Under the pieces are notes generated by a model. The model saw only the letters and a program-made list of their open reading frames with translations, had not been told where the DNA came from and searched no databases. From NCBI RefSeq assembly GCF_001723175.1, contig NC_064657.1:744001-808000 (forward strand): a stretch of DNA of 64,000 bases. The letters are read 5' to 3'. Source of the stretch: Penicillium oxalicum (lineage: Eukaryota > Ascomycota > Eurotiomycetes > Eurotiales > Aspergillaceae). A program made the translations under genes and the position numbers. Below, piece after piece: positions 21,023 through 33,045 of this stretch. How positions within the stretch are numbered: the first letter of the stretch is position 1; every line of letters starts with the position of its first letter.

Positions 21023-21198
21023 TGATAGACCTACAGGTCTACAAGGCAAGGAAGCAATCTGGAGGCGAGACAACTGGGATTGGGAAGTCTAGGGAGAAGG
21101 AAGAGAGAGAGAGGGAAAACCCACGATGGGGGAAAAACCCTCAAGACACATGACCGCTGCTGGGCCTAGCAAACATATGGAGAGGGCAAACTCTCTCA
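21023..21198 (-). repeat. N1 5' LTR
   Basis: 176-bp LTR with TG...CA ends and little RIP damage, directly next to the primer-binding site. Confidence 0.93.
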
Positions 21199-23433
21199 GA
21201 TAGTAATACGGGCGATAACGCGGATAATAATACGAGCGCAAATATAGCAATGCAGATTAATAAAGAAGAAGATAAGTACTACTACGCCCTTATAGTAGTA
21301 GAATTCGACTTCGCCGACCGCCTAGATCCCTAACTTGCTATAGCCTTAATTAAAAGAAACCCCTCTACTAAGTAGATCGTTAACTTAGGTATATTACGCT
21401 CGATTTGTGTTAATAGAAATATAATTATAAAATTCTAAAGTAACTCTTATAGCTATTAATGCTAGACCTCTGATAGAAGAACTATTAAGTCTCTTGGAAA
21501 AGCGATCGCTCGAATTAAATTAATCCTCCTAGAAGGCACCAAAACCCTTAATATATAATACGAATATATACTAATAGGTAACTTTAACCTCCTATCTACG
21601 ACCTAAATATACAAGGACCACAAAATAGGCTAGAAAGACTAGGAGAATATTTTTGTTAACCTAGATAATAAATAAAAGATTATAGTATACGTATATAGGA
21701 AACGAGGTATCCTATTTCTGAAGGCTACTTTAATTAAACTATCTATAGTGTACGAAAAGAAGGCCCCCCTAATTATAGCGACCGTATATTCCTTTGCTAT
21801 AATTTTACTAGAAGTAGCCTATTACCGTCTAGGTTATATTAGATAGCCTACTATAAAAATTAACTATTATAAAATCGGTAAGGAGGTCTATAGTGACGAA
21901 TATTTTAAGTATAAAGCTTGTAAGATTGCAAAATCTAAGAGGATAGTATCCTATACAAACTAAATACGCTCTAAGATACTATAGGAATTTATCTATATTA
22001 ATATCTAGCTATATACCCCCCTTAGAATCGGGAATATATTATATGTCCTAATCCTAGTTAACGATACTACTAGGTTTAGATAGGCTATTCTAATAAAGAT
22101 AAAAGGCTAAGCCTTAGATATCCTAATCTAAATACTAAAGCGTATCTTTACTTCTACTAGCACTTAGCCTTCCGAAATCTGTATAGATAGAGACAGAAGT
22201 TTCTTCAAATTCAAAGAATAGGCTAAGCAGAAGGGTTGTACTTTCTTAATAAGCGTCCCTTATACCTATAAACAAAATAGTGTTACTAAAAGCTCTAGAT
22301 ATCTTATTATATAGGGGGCCCCCGAGCCCTTATAGTAGCTATATCCTAAGCTCCCGTATTTTTGTGGCCTAAAGCTATAGTTACTACTACCTATATTATA
22401 AACCGAATCCGTGAGCTAAATAAAAAATTGTCCCCTTAGAAAGATAGAATAAGTACTAGTATAATACTAATAGCTCTAGGATAAAGTAACTAATCGATTT
22501 AGGATTTTTATGTATCTAGTGTTCTAAAGCCTATGTCTATATTCTAAAAGAACAACGAACCTAAGGACAAAAGATAGCCCCGAGGGTATAGATTAGATAC
22601 CTAGTTAGATATAATAGTAAGAATAGCTACTAATATAGGATTTACGACCTAAGCAAGAGAAAAGTTATAATTAGAAGAGATATAGACTTTTAGGAAGAAC
22701 TATCTATACTACTATTAGACCTAGATAATCGAATTAAATAGATTATATAAGAAAGGCTCTATGATATAAAGATCTAAAATATTAAAAAGATAACTAATAT
22801 AACCGTGAAACGATTAAATAGGCCTACCTAAAATACTACTCGCGCGGATAACGACTACTATAAAGATCCCGACTGTAATACCTACTCTAATATAAGCCTA
22901 GATACCTACGAAGAAATCTAAATTTTATAAACTTCCTATACTCCAAAAATTCTACCTCTCTAATAGGAAAGAGGAAGGGGATATAATCTTCTACCTCCTT
23001 AAGTCTAATTCCTAAAAGACCTAGAATTACGCGAGAGAGGAATTTTTTCCTAACCCGCTTTATTCCCTCTAAGTATACTACTAACTATACTAGAGGACTA
23101 AAATATCCTAATTTTATAATCTTCCTAATATCGCAAAATTTTACCGATATAACCGAGGAAAAGAGCCCCTAATACTCGACCGGATCCTAAAATCTAAATC
23201 CCTAGAGATCTAATTCCTAACTAGGGAGGGATTTCTTTACACTAGAACCTAGATAGTCTAATCCCGTTAATTAACAGAAGGACTATACTAGGATAATTCC
23301 TATCTATACCAGAATCTAACCTAAACCCTACTATTAAAAAGTCTAAGATACTATCCTAATTAATTTAACTATAATTCCCCCCTCTAGTAGTAATTCCTTA
23401 GAGGTTCCGTAGCTACCTAATATTATAAGCTTT
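21199..23433 (+). pseudogene. Copia 4 protease-integrase-linker remnant
   Basis: Continues Copia 4 after N1, matching Copia A from about 4720 to 6920. The protease active-site codons are hit (the Asp-Ser-Gly region reads Asn-Leu-Gly, near 21380). The integrase shows the same order of motifs as A with many stops. The catalytic Glu codon is AAA (within ACTAAAAGCTCT near 22285). The linker is retained to the truncation. Confidence 0.82.
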
Positions 23434-23611
23434 TGAGAGAGTTTGCCCTCTCCAGATGTTTGCTAGGCCTAGCAGCGGTTATGTGTCTTAAGGGTTTTTC
23501 CCCCATCGTGGGTTTTCCCTCTCTCTCTCTTCTTCTTCTCCCTAGACTTCACAATCCCAGTTGTCTCGCCTCCAGATTGCTTCCTTGCCTTGTAGACCTG
23601 TAGGTCTATCA
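23434..23611 (+). repeat. N2 5' LTR
   Basis: 178-bp LTR, TG...CA ends, followed by a primer-binding site with a one-base deletion (GGTTATAAGCCGATCGC). Confidence 0.92.
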
Positions 23612-24057
23612 GGTTATAAGCCGATCGCAATAGTGAGGCCTGAATTTGTGAAAACCACAAGTTCTCAAATTTTCAATCACCAAATTCATCAAATTCGGCT
23701 ATAGAAGCCATAATCACCAAAATCACCAAATCACCAAATTCAAATTCAAATCATCAAATCCAATACAAATCAACAAATCCAACCAGGCTATAGAAGCCAG
23801 AAACCCATCAAATACAACAAATTCAACCAGGCTGTGGAAGCCAAATTTAATATCAACAAAAAGAAAAGACGCGTCTGTTAATATTTATTAGGACCACCAC
23901 AACATCAACATCTCTCACTTCAGACCCTACCACAACACACTAACAACAACACCACATACATCCCCACAAAACCTTCCCTCTTACCAAATTTCACCCCCAA
24001 ACCACCCAAATCATCAAATTTACCCAAATCTCTATCACATCCCTGAATACCAACCAT

Positions 24058-25480
24058 AGCTAAAGAAGACCTCGGCCAAGCGGCCGGTGTTAAAGAATTC
24101 CCTATATCTCGCGAGGACTATAGCAAGTTCTTTACCCTGAAATCCCGAGGCTAACTAGTAAACTAACTTACTAGCGCTCCCAAAGAATTCACCCTTAACC
24201 TACTTAAAATATTAGAAAGAACAGAAAACTTCGAGGACTAGTTCAGAGATGTATGCTAAATCCTTAAAAAGAAAGGACTCTATCGTCTCGTTAACCCAAA
24301 ATATAACAGACCTAAAGTAATATCTAACGAAGCAGAAACTTAGGTCGAACACTCCTATACTATACAGATATAGCTCTAATAGTCTATTTCGAAGGATATC
24401 GATGTAATAGTTAAGGCTATAAGATTCCGATGCGAATTCGCTAATAAATATGTTATTAGCTTGAAAAAGGCCCTCTATACTACCGGCTTTATTCCTAGCA
24501 AAAAAAAGGTGACTAGGGTTCTACGAACCTACCGGGCTAACTACCTATCGGCGATCGATTTTGTGCATAAATTTCGTAGTACCTACACTAAAGCAACAGA
24601 AGAAGTCCGACTTACCCTAGGCATGATCGTTTCCCTACTTCTGGATGAATTACAAAGTGATATCCTAACCTTTGTAGCTACTAGATTAGCAGACTATTCT
24701 AACAGATACGAAAATATCGCAAAATCACCGCCCTAGACCTTTTTCGAACCTTCACGGAGGTAATTTATAAGCTTGAAATCGTTAGTTACTAATTCTTAAC
24801 CCTTATAGCTACTACAGTTACTAGGCCCCTACGCTCCCTACTAATTTCGCTATTATCCCTACTATCTTCCTTATCCTTATCCTTATTAACTAAGCATAAA
24901 TACCTACTATTCAAATATATGCCCCCGAGAGGTAAATCGCTATGGGAATGGGTAAAAGAATGGACTGAAGGCCTAAATCAGATCGCTCCGAACGGCAATT
25001 GTTCCTTTTATAGAAGGAAGGGCTATACGACTGAGGACTGCGCCTATTTAGTTATTACTTCACGAACCGCAAAGTGGAAACCCGTCAAAGGTATTTAGGT
25101 GTATGCCCCGTAGAGGAATATAGATAATCCAAATGGATCCCCGCCGAATGGTTAGACCATAATATATAATAATAGGATCAAGAAAACTAGTAGCTAGGAT
25201 CAAAATCAGCTAAAACTAATTTCTGTTGGAAAGAATAATGGGAACAAAAATTCGATCACCTCAAAGGGATCCCAATCCTAATCCCAATCCCAATCCCAAT
25301 CCTAATCCCAATCCTAATCCTAATCCTAATCCTAACCATACGGAAGGAACCTTGAAGAAGAAGATCATACGGGCGCAAATATAGTAATGCAATTTGATAA
25401 AGAAGAAGATAAATACTACGCCCTAACGGTAGTAGAATTTAATTGTGCCGATACGACCTTAATTAAAAGAAACCCTTCTA
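24058..25480 (+). pseudogene. N2 gag remnant
   Basis: Homologous to Copia A gag plus the following linker. The start codon reads ATA. The longest open piece (24461-24736) covers the middle of gag. A region with TTATCC hexamers (about 24870-24890), absent from A, precedes the zinc knuckle and is shared with N1, N3 and N4. The knuckle near 25010-25050 is damaged. A long (CCCAAT/CCTAAT) tract lies at about 25270-25337. Confidence 0.78.
25270..25337 (+). repeat. CCCAAT hexamer tract
   Basis: About eleven tandem six-base units alternating CCCAAT and CCTAAT; Copia A has about five CCCAAT units at 4670-4700. The T variants are what RIP makes of the C before A. Confidence 0.85.
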
Positions 25481-26160
25481 CTAAGCAGACTATGCAAGAA
25501 AGACTCTATGATATAAAGATCCAAAATACCAAAAAGACAACCGACATAACCGTGAAACGATTAAATGGGCCTAACTAAAATACTACCCGCGCGGATAACG
25601 GCTAACATGAAAATCCCGACCGCAATACCTATTCTAATATGAGCCCAGATACCCAAGAAAAAACCTAAATCTCACAAACTTCCTATGCTCTAAAAATTCC
25701 GCTTGTGTAATAGAAAGAAGGACAAGGACTTGATCTTCTACCCCCTTAAGTCTAATTTCCAAAAGACCCAGAATTGCGCGAAGGACGAATTTTTCCCTAA
25801 CCCGCTCCAAACCCTCTAAGTATACTACTAACCATACCAGAGGACCAAAATATCCTAATTTTACAACCCTCCTAATATCACAAAATTCTACTAATACAAC
25901 CGAAAAAAAAGAGCGGCTAATACTCGACCGGATCCTGAAATTTAAATCCCAAGAGACCTAATTCCGAACTAGCAAGGGATTTTTTCACGTTAGAAATAAC
26001 GGATCAGAACTTATTAAACTAAGCCAAACAGGATCTTTCAAGATTACCGTGCCAAATTATTACACATAAGAGATCCTAACTAACCCTTTCCTTTCCCTAT
26101 TTATTATATCACACTACTATATATGTTATTATTCACATTGCTGCTAGTCCTAGGGGGGTG

Positions 26161-26340
26161 TAAGAGAGTTTGCCCTCTCCAGATGTTTGCTAGATCCAGT
26201 AGCAGTTATGTGCCTTGAGGGTTTTTCTCCCGCTTATAGGTTTTCCCTCTCTCTCTCTTCTTCCCTCTCTCTAGACTTCCCAATCCCAGTTATCTCGCCT
26301 CCAGATTGCTTCCTTGCCTTGTAGACCTGTAGGTCTATCA
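26161..26340 (+). repeat. N2 3' LTR
   Basis: 180-bp LTR, start mutated to TAAGAGAG, end CA intact. It is more mutated than the 5' LTR of the same element. Confidence 0.9.
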
Positions 26341-27346
26341 CTAGGATAAGTTAGACTTCTTCCGTTGCTTTAGTATAGGTACTACGAAATTTATACACAA
26401 AATCGATTACCGATAGGTAGTTAGCTTAGTAGGTTCGTAGAACCCTAGTCACCTTCTTTTTGCTAGGAATAAAGCCGGTAGTATAGAGGGCCTATTTTAA
26501 GCTAATAATATTTTATTAGCGAATTCACATCGGAATCTTATAGCTTTGACTATCGTATCAATATCCTTCGAGATAGATTATTAGAGCTATATCTATATAG
26601 TATAGGAGTGTTCGACCTAAGTTTCTGCTTCGTCAGATATCACTTTAGGCCTATTATATTTAGGTCAACAAGACGATAGAGTCCTTTCTTTTAAGGATTT
26701 AGTATAAGTCTCTGAACTAGTTCTCGAAGTCTTCTATTCTTTCTAACAATTTAAGTAGATTAAGGGTGAATTCTTTAGGGGCGCTAGTAAGTTAGTTTAC
26801 TAGCTAGCCTCGGGATTTCAGGGTAAAGAATTTACTATAGTCCTCACGAGATACAGGGAATTCTTTAACCCTAGCCGCTTAGCCAAGATCTTCTTTAGCT
26901 ATAGTTAGTATTTAGGAATATAATTAAGGTTTAGGTAAATTTAATAATTTAGGTGATTTAGATAGGATTTAGGGATAGAATTTAGTAAGAAGGGAGGTTT
27001 ATAGGGGATATATAGTGTTATTATTAGTATATTATAGTAGGGTCTGAAGTGAGAGATGTTGATATTGTGGTGGTCCTAATAAACATTAATAGACGCGTCT
27101 TTCTTTTGTTAATATTAGATTTGGCTTCTATAGCCTAGTTAATTGTGTTATATTTAGTGAATTTCTGGCTTCCACAGCCTAGTTAAGTTTATTAAATTTG
27201 TATTAGGTTTAATAATTTGAATTTGAATTTAGTAATTTAGTGATTATAGCTTCTATAGCCGAATTTAATAGGTTTAGTGATTGAAAATTTGAGAACTTAC
27301 GGTTTTTACAAATCTAGGCCTTACTATTGCGATCGGGCTTATAACC
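26341..27346 (-). mobile_element. Copia 5' fragment E (gag, leader, primer-binding site)
   Basis: Minus-strand Copia from mid-gag back through the gag start, leader with two repeat units, and primer-binding site (GCGATCGGGCTTATAACC at 27329-27346) to the LTR 27347-27524. It is cut on the left by the 3' LTR of N2. Too little of gag is present to say whether it belonged to a full-length or an N-type copy. Confidence 0.85.
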
Positions 27347-27524
27347 TAATAGACCTACAGGTCTATAAGGCAAGGAAGCAATCTAGAGGCGAGATAACTA
27401 GGATTAGGAAGTCTAGGGAGAAGGAAGAAGAGAGAGAGAGGAAAACCCACAACGAGGGAAAAACCCTCAAGACACATAACCGCTGCTGGGCCTAGCAAAC
27501 ATCTAGAGAGGGCAAACTCTCTCA
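27347..27524 (-). repeat. LTR shared by fragment E and N3
   Basis: One 178-bp minus LTR has a primer-binding site on its left (so it is the 5' LTR of E) and a nine-C polypurine tract on its right (so it is the 3' LTR of N3). An LTR-interior-LTR-interior-LTR array of this kind arises by unequal recombination between LTRs. Confidence 0.9.
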
Positions 27525-28319
27525 CACCCCCCCCCAGGACTAGCAGCAATGTGAATAATAACATATATGGTAGTGTGACATAATAAATAGGGAAAGGAAA
27601 GGGTTAGTTAGGATCTCTCATATACAATAATTTAGCACGGTAATCTTGAAAGATCCTGTTTGGCTTGGTTTGATGAGTTCTGATCCGTTGTTTCCAACGT
27701 GAAAAATCCCTTGCTAGTTCGGAATTAGGTCTCTTGGGATTTAAATTCAGGATCCGGTCGAGTATTAGCCGCTCTTTTTTTCGGTTGTATTAGTAGAATT
27801 TTGTGATGTTAGGAGGGTTGTAAAATTAGGATATTTGGTCCTCTGGTATAGTTAGTAGCATACTTGGAGGGTTTGGAGCGGGTTAGGGAAAAATTCGTCC
27901 TTCGCGCAATTCTAGGTCTTTTGGAAATTGGACTTAAGGGGGTAGAAGATTAAGTCCTTATCCTTCTTTCTGTTACATAAGCGGAATTTTTAGAGCATAG
28001 GAAGTTTGTGAGATTTAGGTTTTTTCTTGGGTATCTAGGCTTATATTAGAATAGGTATTACGGTCGGATTTTCATGTTAGCCGTTATCCGCGCGGGTAGT
28101 ATTTTAGTTAGGCCCATTTAATCGTTTCACGGTTATGTCGGTTGTCTTTTTGGTATTTTGGATCTTATATCATAGAGTCTTTCTTGCACAGTCTGCTTAG
28201 TAGAAGGGTATCTTTTAATTGAGGTCGTATCGGCACAGTCAAATTCTACTGCCGTTAGGGCGTAGTATTCATCTTCTTCTTCAAACATTGCTGCTATATT
28301 TGCGCCGTATGATCTTCTT

Positions 28320-29590
28320 CTTTAAGGTTCCTTCCGTATAGTTAGGATTAGGATTAGGATTGGGATTGGGATCCCTTTGAGGTGATCGAATTTTTGTTCC
28401 CATCATTCTTTCTAACAGAAATTAGTTTTAGCTAATTTTGATCCTAGCTACTGGTTTTCTTGATCCTATTGTTATACATTATAGTCCAACCATTCGGCGG
28501 GGATCTATTTGGATTATCTATGTTCCTCCACGGGGCATACACCTAAATACCTTTAACGGGTTTCTACTTTGCGGTTCGTGAAGTAATAACTAAATAGGCG
28601 CAGTCCTTAGTATAAGCCCTTCCTTCTACAAAAGGAATAATTGCCGTTCGGAGCGATCTGATTTAGGCCTTTAGTCTATTCTTTTGCCTATTCCTATAGC
28701 GATTTACCTCTCGGGGGCATATATTTGAATAGTAGATATTCATGCTTAGTTAATAAGGATAAGGATAAGGAAGATAGTGAGGATGATAGCGAAATTAGTA
28801 GGGAGCGTAGGGGCCTAGCAACTATAGTAGCTATAAGGGTTAAGAATTAGTAACTGACGATTTCAAGCTTATGAATTACCTCCGTGAAGGTTCGAAAAAG
28901 GTCTAGGGCGGTAATTTTGCGATATTTTCGTATCTATTAGAATAGTCGCTAATCTAGTAGCTACAAAGGTTAGGATATTACTTTGTAATTTATCTAGAAG
29001 TAGGGAAACGATTATACCTAGGGCAAGTCGGACTTCTTCTGTTACTTTAGTATAGGCACTACGAAATTCATGCACAAAATCGATCGCCGATAGGTAGTTA
29101 GCCCGGTAGGTTCGTAGAACCCTAGTCACCTTTTTTTTGCTAGGAATAAAGCCGGTGGTATAGAGGGCCTTTTTCAAGCTAATAACATATTCATTAGCGA
29201 ATTCGTATCGGAATCTTATAGCCTTGACTATTACATCGATCTCCTTCGAAACGATTAAAAGATACATTAATAGCTACATTTGTATAGTATAGGAGTGTTC
29301 GACCCATGTCTCTGCTTCGGCAGATATAATCTTAGGTCTGTCGCATTTTGGGTCAACGAGGCGATAGAGTCCTTTCTTTTTAAGGATCTGGTATACATCT
29401 CTGAACTAATCCTCAAAGTCTTCTGTTCTTTCTAGCATATCTAGCGAATTTAGGGTGAATTCTTTAGGGGCACTAGTAAGTTGGTTTACTAGCTAGCCTT
29501 AGGATTTCAGGGTAAAGAAGTTACTATAATCCTCGCGAGATACAGGGAATTCCTTAACACCGGCCGCTTGGCCGAGGTCTTCTTTAGCTA
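28320..29590 (-). pseudogene. N3 gag remnant
   Basis: The gag start codon is near 29592 (CTATGG context; the ATG now reads ATA-type). A 132-codon open piece (28869-29267) covers the central region of gag, ending in the segment before the zinc knuckle. The knuckle near 28620-28650 is mutated. The hexamer-rich insertion specific to the N group is present near 28750-28790. Several stops fall at Trp and Gln positions. Confidence 0.75.
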
Positions 29591-30080
29591 TGGTTGGTAT
29601 TCAGGGATGTGATAGAGATTTGGGTAAATTTGATGATTTGGGTGGTTTAGGGGTGAAATTTGGTAAGAGGGAAGGTTTGTAGGGGATATATGTAGTGTTG
29701 TTGTTGGTGTGTTGTGGTAGGGTCTGAAGTGAGAGATGTTGATGTTGTGGTGGTCCTAACAAATATTAACAGACGCGTCTTTTCTTTTTGTTGATATTGA
29801 ATTTAGCTTCTATAGCCTGGTTGAATTTGTTGTATTTGATAGGTTTCTGGCTTCCACAGCCTGGTTGAATTTGTTGTATTTGATGGGTTTCTGGCTTCCA
29901 TAGCCTGGTTGGATTTGTTGATTTGTATTGGATTTGATGATTTGAATTTGAATTTGGTGATTTAGTGATTTTGGTGATTATGGCTTCTATAGCCGAATTT
30001 GATGAATTTGGTGATTGAAAATTTGAGAACTTGTGGTTTTCACAAATTCAGGCCTCACTATTGCGATCGGGCTCATAACC

Positions 30081-30260
30081 TGATAGACCTATAGGTCTAT
30101 AAGGCAAGGAAGCAATCTGGAGGCGAGACAACTGGGATTGTGAAGTCTAGAGAGAGGGAAGAAGAGAGAGAGAGGGAAAACCTATGAGCGGGAGAAAAAC
30201 CCTCAAGGCACATGACTGCTGCTGGACCTAGCAAACATCTGGAGAGGGCAAACTCTCTCA
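30081..30260 (-). repeat. N3 5' LTR
   Basis: 180-bp LTR with TG...CA ends. Right of it begins gypsy G1 sequence. Confidence 0.92.
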
Positions 30261-30681
30261 ATAGGAAAATTACTAGCTATTCTTATACTACCTATAATTA
30301 TACTAGAATTTCTAATATTTATATTACTATAACTATATAGCTAAGTTAGGAATATTACGAATTCCTTCGAACCTTTAGTACCTATAATTACTATAAATAC
30401 TACGAATATTACTACGCCTATATACTTCGCTACTACTTAGCGAGTTATAAAAGTAGATAAAGTAACCGCGCGGGTATAGGATCTTAGGAGATCGGTACGG
30501 ATTACTACGCCGCAAAATTCCGGTACTCTTAAAGAATATACTAGAGGGCTCCTACGTATAAAGGTATATATATATAGGTATAAGCTTAAAGCTACGATTA
30601 ATTAGGGATTATTAGTAAATCTTATTTCCCTAGAAATAGTATATATATTAAACCTTAATATTCGAAAAGATATATAGCTAT
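30261..30681 (+). mobile_element. Gypsy G1 internal fragment
   Basis: It aligns with 33725-34160 of the larger G1 copy (the region between the gag zinc knuckle and RT), differing mainly by transitions. It ends at the LTR of the next G1 copy at 30682, so one G1 element inserted into another. No ORF. Confidence 0.78.
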
Positions 30682-31749
30682 TGTAGTGGGGGATTCGGTT
30701 GCATGTACTTAAAGGCGGATATTTAGTAGTAGGAGATGCCTAAGAGCCTTACCGTCGAGGAAGGTTATCTAGGACCTAGCTTACGGGATCCGGCATTATA
30801 CTTGATTAATAGTTTAGACGGAGGATTCAGGACAGTCTTTATAGTCGGATTCCTTATACTTGTAATCACACTCTTTTTAATTCCTGCCTTTAGTACCTAA
30901 CATCGGATCTCACGATTACCTTAGAGGATTCTAGGACTTACGTGCTGTGGGTTTAGTTTGGTTCCTCTATAACTCGACCTATCTAGTAAGATCAGACTAC
31001 TATAAGTATTCCCCTCTTATTAGTAACCGACGCAGGGGCTTTGCAATAAAGGTAGCTAAGATAGAGGACTATACTATTCCTACGATGCGATTATGAAAGG
31101 ATCCGCTACTAAGATTGCTACTAAGATTGCTACTAAGACTGATTGCTAAGACTACTAAGACTAAGACGACTACTGAACGACTACTACGACCGCTACTATT
31201 ACGACTACGCTATAATTAAGAAATTCTGCACTTTTCTGCAGAAAAAGTAGGTAACGCGTTTAACCCTAACGAAAAATTAAGAGAAATTAAGACTATTCGA
31301 AAACCTTATATTATAGCTAAATACGCGACTTTTAGCTATATATAGGGGGCTACTCCTACCGAGGGTCTTAGCTAATACTATACCTTTATTCGACTAGTAT
31401 ACCTAGCTCGTTCGCGGATTATTAGCCGATCGATACTAAGAGGATCGAGAGATATTAATTCGATTACTAAAAATATCTCCGGACTAATTATATTAATAGA
31501 TAAACTTAGTCTATCCGAACTTTATATAGAGTTAGTTTATCGCTTTAGAAAGGTTTCTATAGGCGGCTAATATAAAAGATCTTACTAGAAGAGAATACTA
31601 TACTAAAAGTAGTTAAAAATTCTTCTGTAGAAGAAAACACGAGAAAAACGTATACTAAATAGACGACGAAAAGCGATAAAAAAGAAAGGAAAGCTATAAG
31701 AAGAGATAGGAAACTAGAAGAAAAATCGAAAAGAATTAGGAACTACGCT

Positions 31750-33045
31750 ACTATCTAGACTAGCTACTAATTTTAACTCTTGTTAAATTTAAAGAGTTAA
31801 TTACCTTGCGAATCTTACTATATCCCTCTAGATACTATTATACCTAAAAAACCCTAAAAATATCCGGACTAGATAGAGCCTACGAAGCTAAAGTAATTAT
31901 CGTAATCTAAATAACTAAACGACTATAGAATATCTTTAGATATACCTATAAATATAACCTCTTTCGATACCTATAATCCTAGTAATCGAGCCCTTCTAAG
32001 TCTACTAAAGGATCGCCTAAAGGGTTTAGCGAGAGAGTACCGCTACTACCGCCGCTACTACTAAGACTAGCTCCTTCGCCGATACTAACGTAAGTTTATA
32101 CGCCTAATTCGGAGATACAAACTTTGCGATATATAGTTAGGACTATACCTAAGCTAGGGACCCCTAGTACGCTACGATTCGAAGGCAGAAATATTAGAAT
32201 TCTTAGATAGTTTTAAAATATATATAAGCGCTATAATATAAGAAATAACGCGCGAATTTTAGAGATCCTTCTAGATTACTAGTTAGCTATAGCGTATATA
32301 GGTTAAGGCGAATTCTAACTAGTAAGCGAAGAATAAGGAAGAGTTTTTCTAGGACTTTAAAGATTAGTATCGCGATATAGATAGCCTATAGGCTACCTAT
32401 ATCTATATCTAGCTATAGAGTTTCTATAGGAATCGTATCGAATAGGACGACTTTTATATATACTTAACTACCTTTTTATCTATTTTATTATCTAGTAAAG
32501 AGAGGAGATATTAGCGATTTAGAACGATATACTTAGTTTATCGAAGGACTACCCGAAAAGTTAAGATAAAATTAATTAAGAAGGAGAAAATTAATATTAA
32601 CTACTTCTAGGAGTAAAAGATAGATCTCTTTCGATTAGATCGAAAAAGCTACTAGGGATCTAAATTAGGACTAGAAGGATTACAATCTCGCGATAGGCTA
32701 TATAGTACCCGAGAAAGGAATCTAGGTCTATACGGATTCTAGAGAAAAATTATAAGGAATAGGAAATAACAGATACTCTAAAAAATAGAGATTCTGTAAT
32801 TAAGAATACGAGCTCTCTAAGAGGACAGGATTTAGAAAGTTTAATAAAAGCTTTTAATAGTCTATTAGTAAATATACTAAAGGTTATTAAAGACTAGCGG
32901 AAGGCTACTAATAAATAGAGAGTCTTAGTTTAGTACCTAATCGCGAAAAATAATAACTAAAATAACCCTGCTTATATACCAAGATAGATATCTAATAGTT
33001 ACTACTAGTATAGGAATAAAGGGTATTAGGTAACTAGTTATCCTA
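31750..33045 (+). pseudogene. G1 gag remnant
   Basis: The only solid landmark is a CX2CX4HX4C zinc knuckle at 33000-33041. In the current sequence three Cys codons and the His codon read as Tyr codons, and the residues between fit a knuckle (Arg-Asn-Lys-Gly before the His). All four changes are TG-to-TA or CA-to-TA. Upstream sequence is gag by position, and its first part recurs in the minus-strand copy 60556-61240. No frame remains open. Confidence 0.6.

Larger units (their letters stand above)
18251..21198 (-). mobile_element. N1: shortened, gag-retaining Copia derivative
   Basis: A 2948-bp insertion flanked by a perfect 5-bp duplication GATAG (18246-18250 and 21199-21203) in Copia 4. In minus orientation: 5' LTR 21023-21198, primer-binding site 21005-21022, leader with a 44-bp repeat, gag from ATG 20530, linker, 3' end and a damaged 3' LTR 18251-18382. 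Relative to Copia A it lacks about 1.4 kb (protease/integrase; junction near 19131) and about 2 kb (RT/RNase H; junction near 18600-18640). It has many intact CA and TG sites, so it is among the youngest insertions here. It would have needed polymerase and integrase supplied in trans. Confidence 0.92.
14504..23433 (+). mobile_element. Copia 4: host element for two nested insertions, 3' truncated
   Basis: 5' LTR 14504-14680 is followed by a mutated half-tRNA primer-binding site (GGTTATAAGCCCGATCG), leader and gag to 15843. A Fot1-like transposon (15844-17706) then interrupts it, gag and linker resume to 18250, N1 (18251-21198) interrupts again, and protease, integrase and linker resume from 21199 to 23433. 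It stops at the equivalent of Copia A position about 6920, where the 5' LTR of N2 begins, so RT/RNase H and 3' LTR are missing. Coding sequence is full of stops. The integrase Glu codon is AAA, as in A. Confidence 0.88.
23434..26340 (+). mobile_element. N2: shortened, gag-retaining Copia derivative
   Basis: Plus-oriented element of 2907 bp: 5' LTR 23434-23611, primer-binding site with one C lost, leader, gag, a joined linker, 3' region, six-G tract and 3' LTR 26161-26340. The first junction (protease region to distal linker) is at about 25488, the second (linker to 3' end) at about 25990. At both points the sequence matches N1 and N3. Flanking 5-mers (GCTTT left, CTAGG right) differ, and the flanks are Copia interiors of opposite orientation, so N2 is at a rearranged junction. 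Confidence 0.9.
27347..30260 (-). mobile_element. N3: shortened, gag-retaining Copia derivative
   Basis: Minus-oriented 2914-bp element: 5' LTR 30081-30260, primer-binding site 30063-30080 identical to that of A, leader with three repeat units, gag, joined linker (junction near 28190-28200), 3' region (second junction near 27690), nine-C tract, shared 3' LTR. The sequence agrees with N2 at both deletions, including a further 15-bp gap at the second one that N1 and N4 lack. So N2/N3 and N1/N4 form two subgroups. Confidence 0.9.

Noticed and set aside
25270..25337. Telomere-like CCTAAT repeats
   Set aside because: The unit is CCCAAT in the least mutated copy (A, 4670-4700), lies inside the Copia linker, and becomes CCTAAT by RIP. 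It is not the fungal telomere unit CCCTAA.
9041..30265. CCTAT after the 3' LTR of Copia A and its complement ATAGG after the N3 5' LTR, looking like one duplication split by an inversion
   Set aside because: The flanking sequences belong to different elements (Copia interior versus gypsy G1), so they cannot be two sides of one target; a 5-bp match among several compared flanks is plausible by chance.
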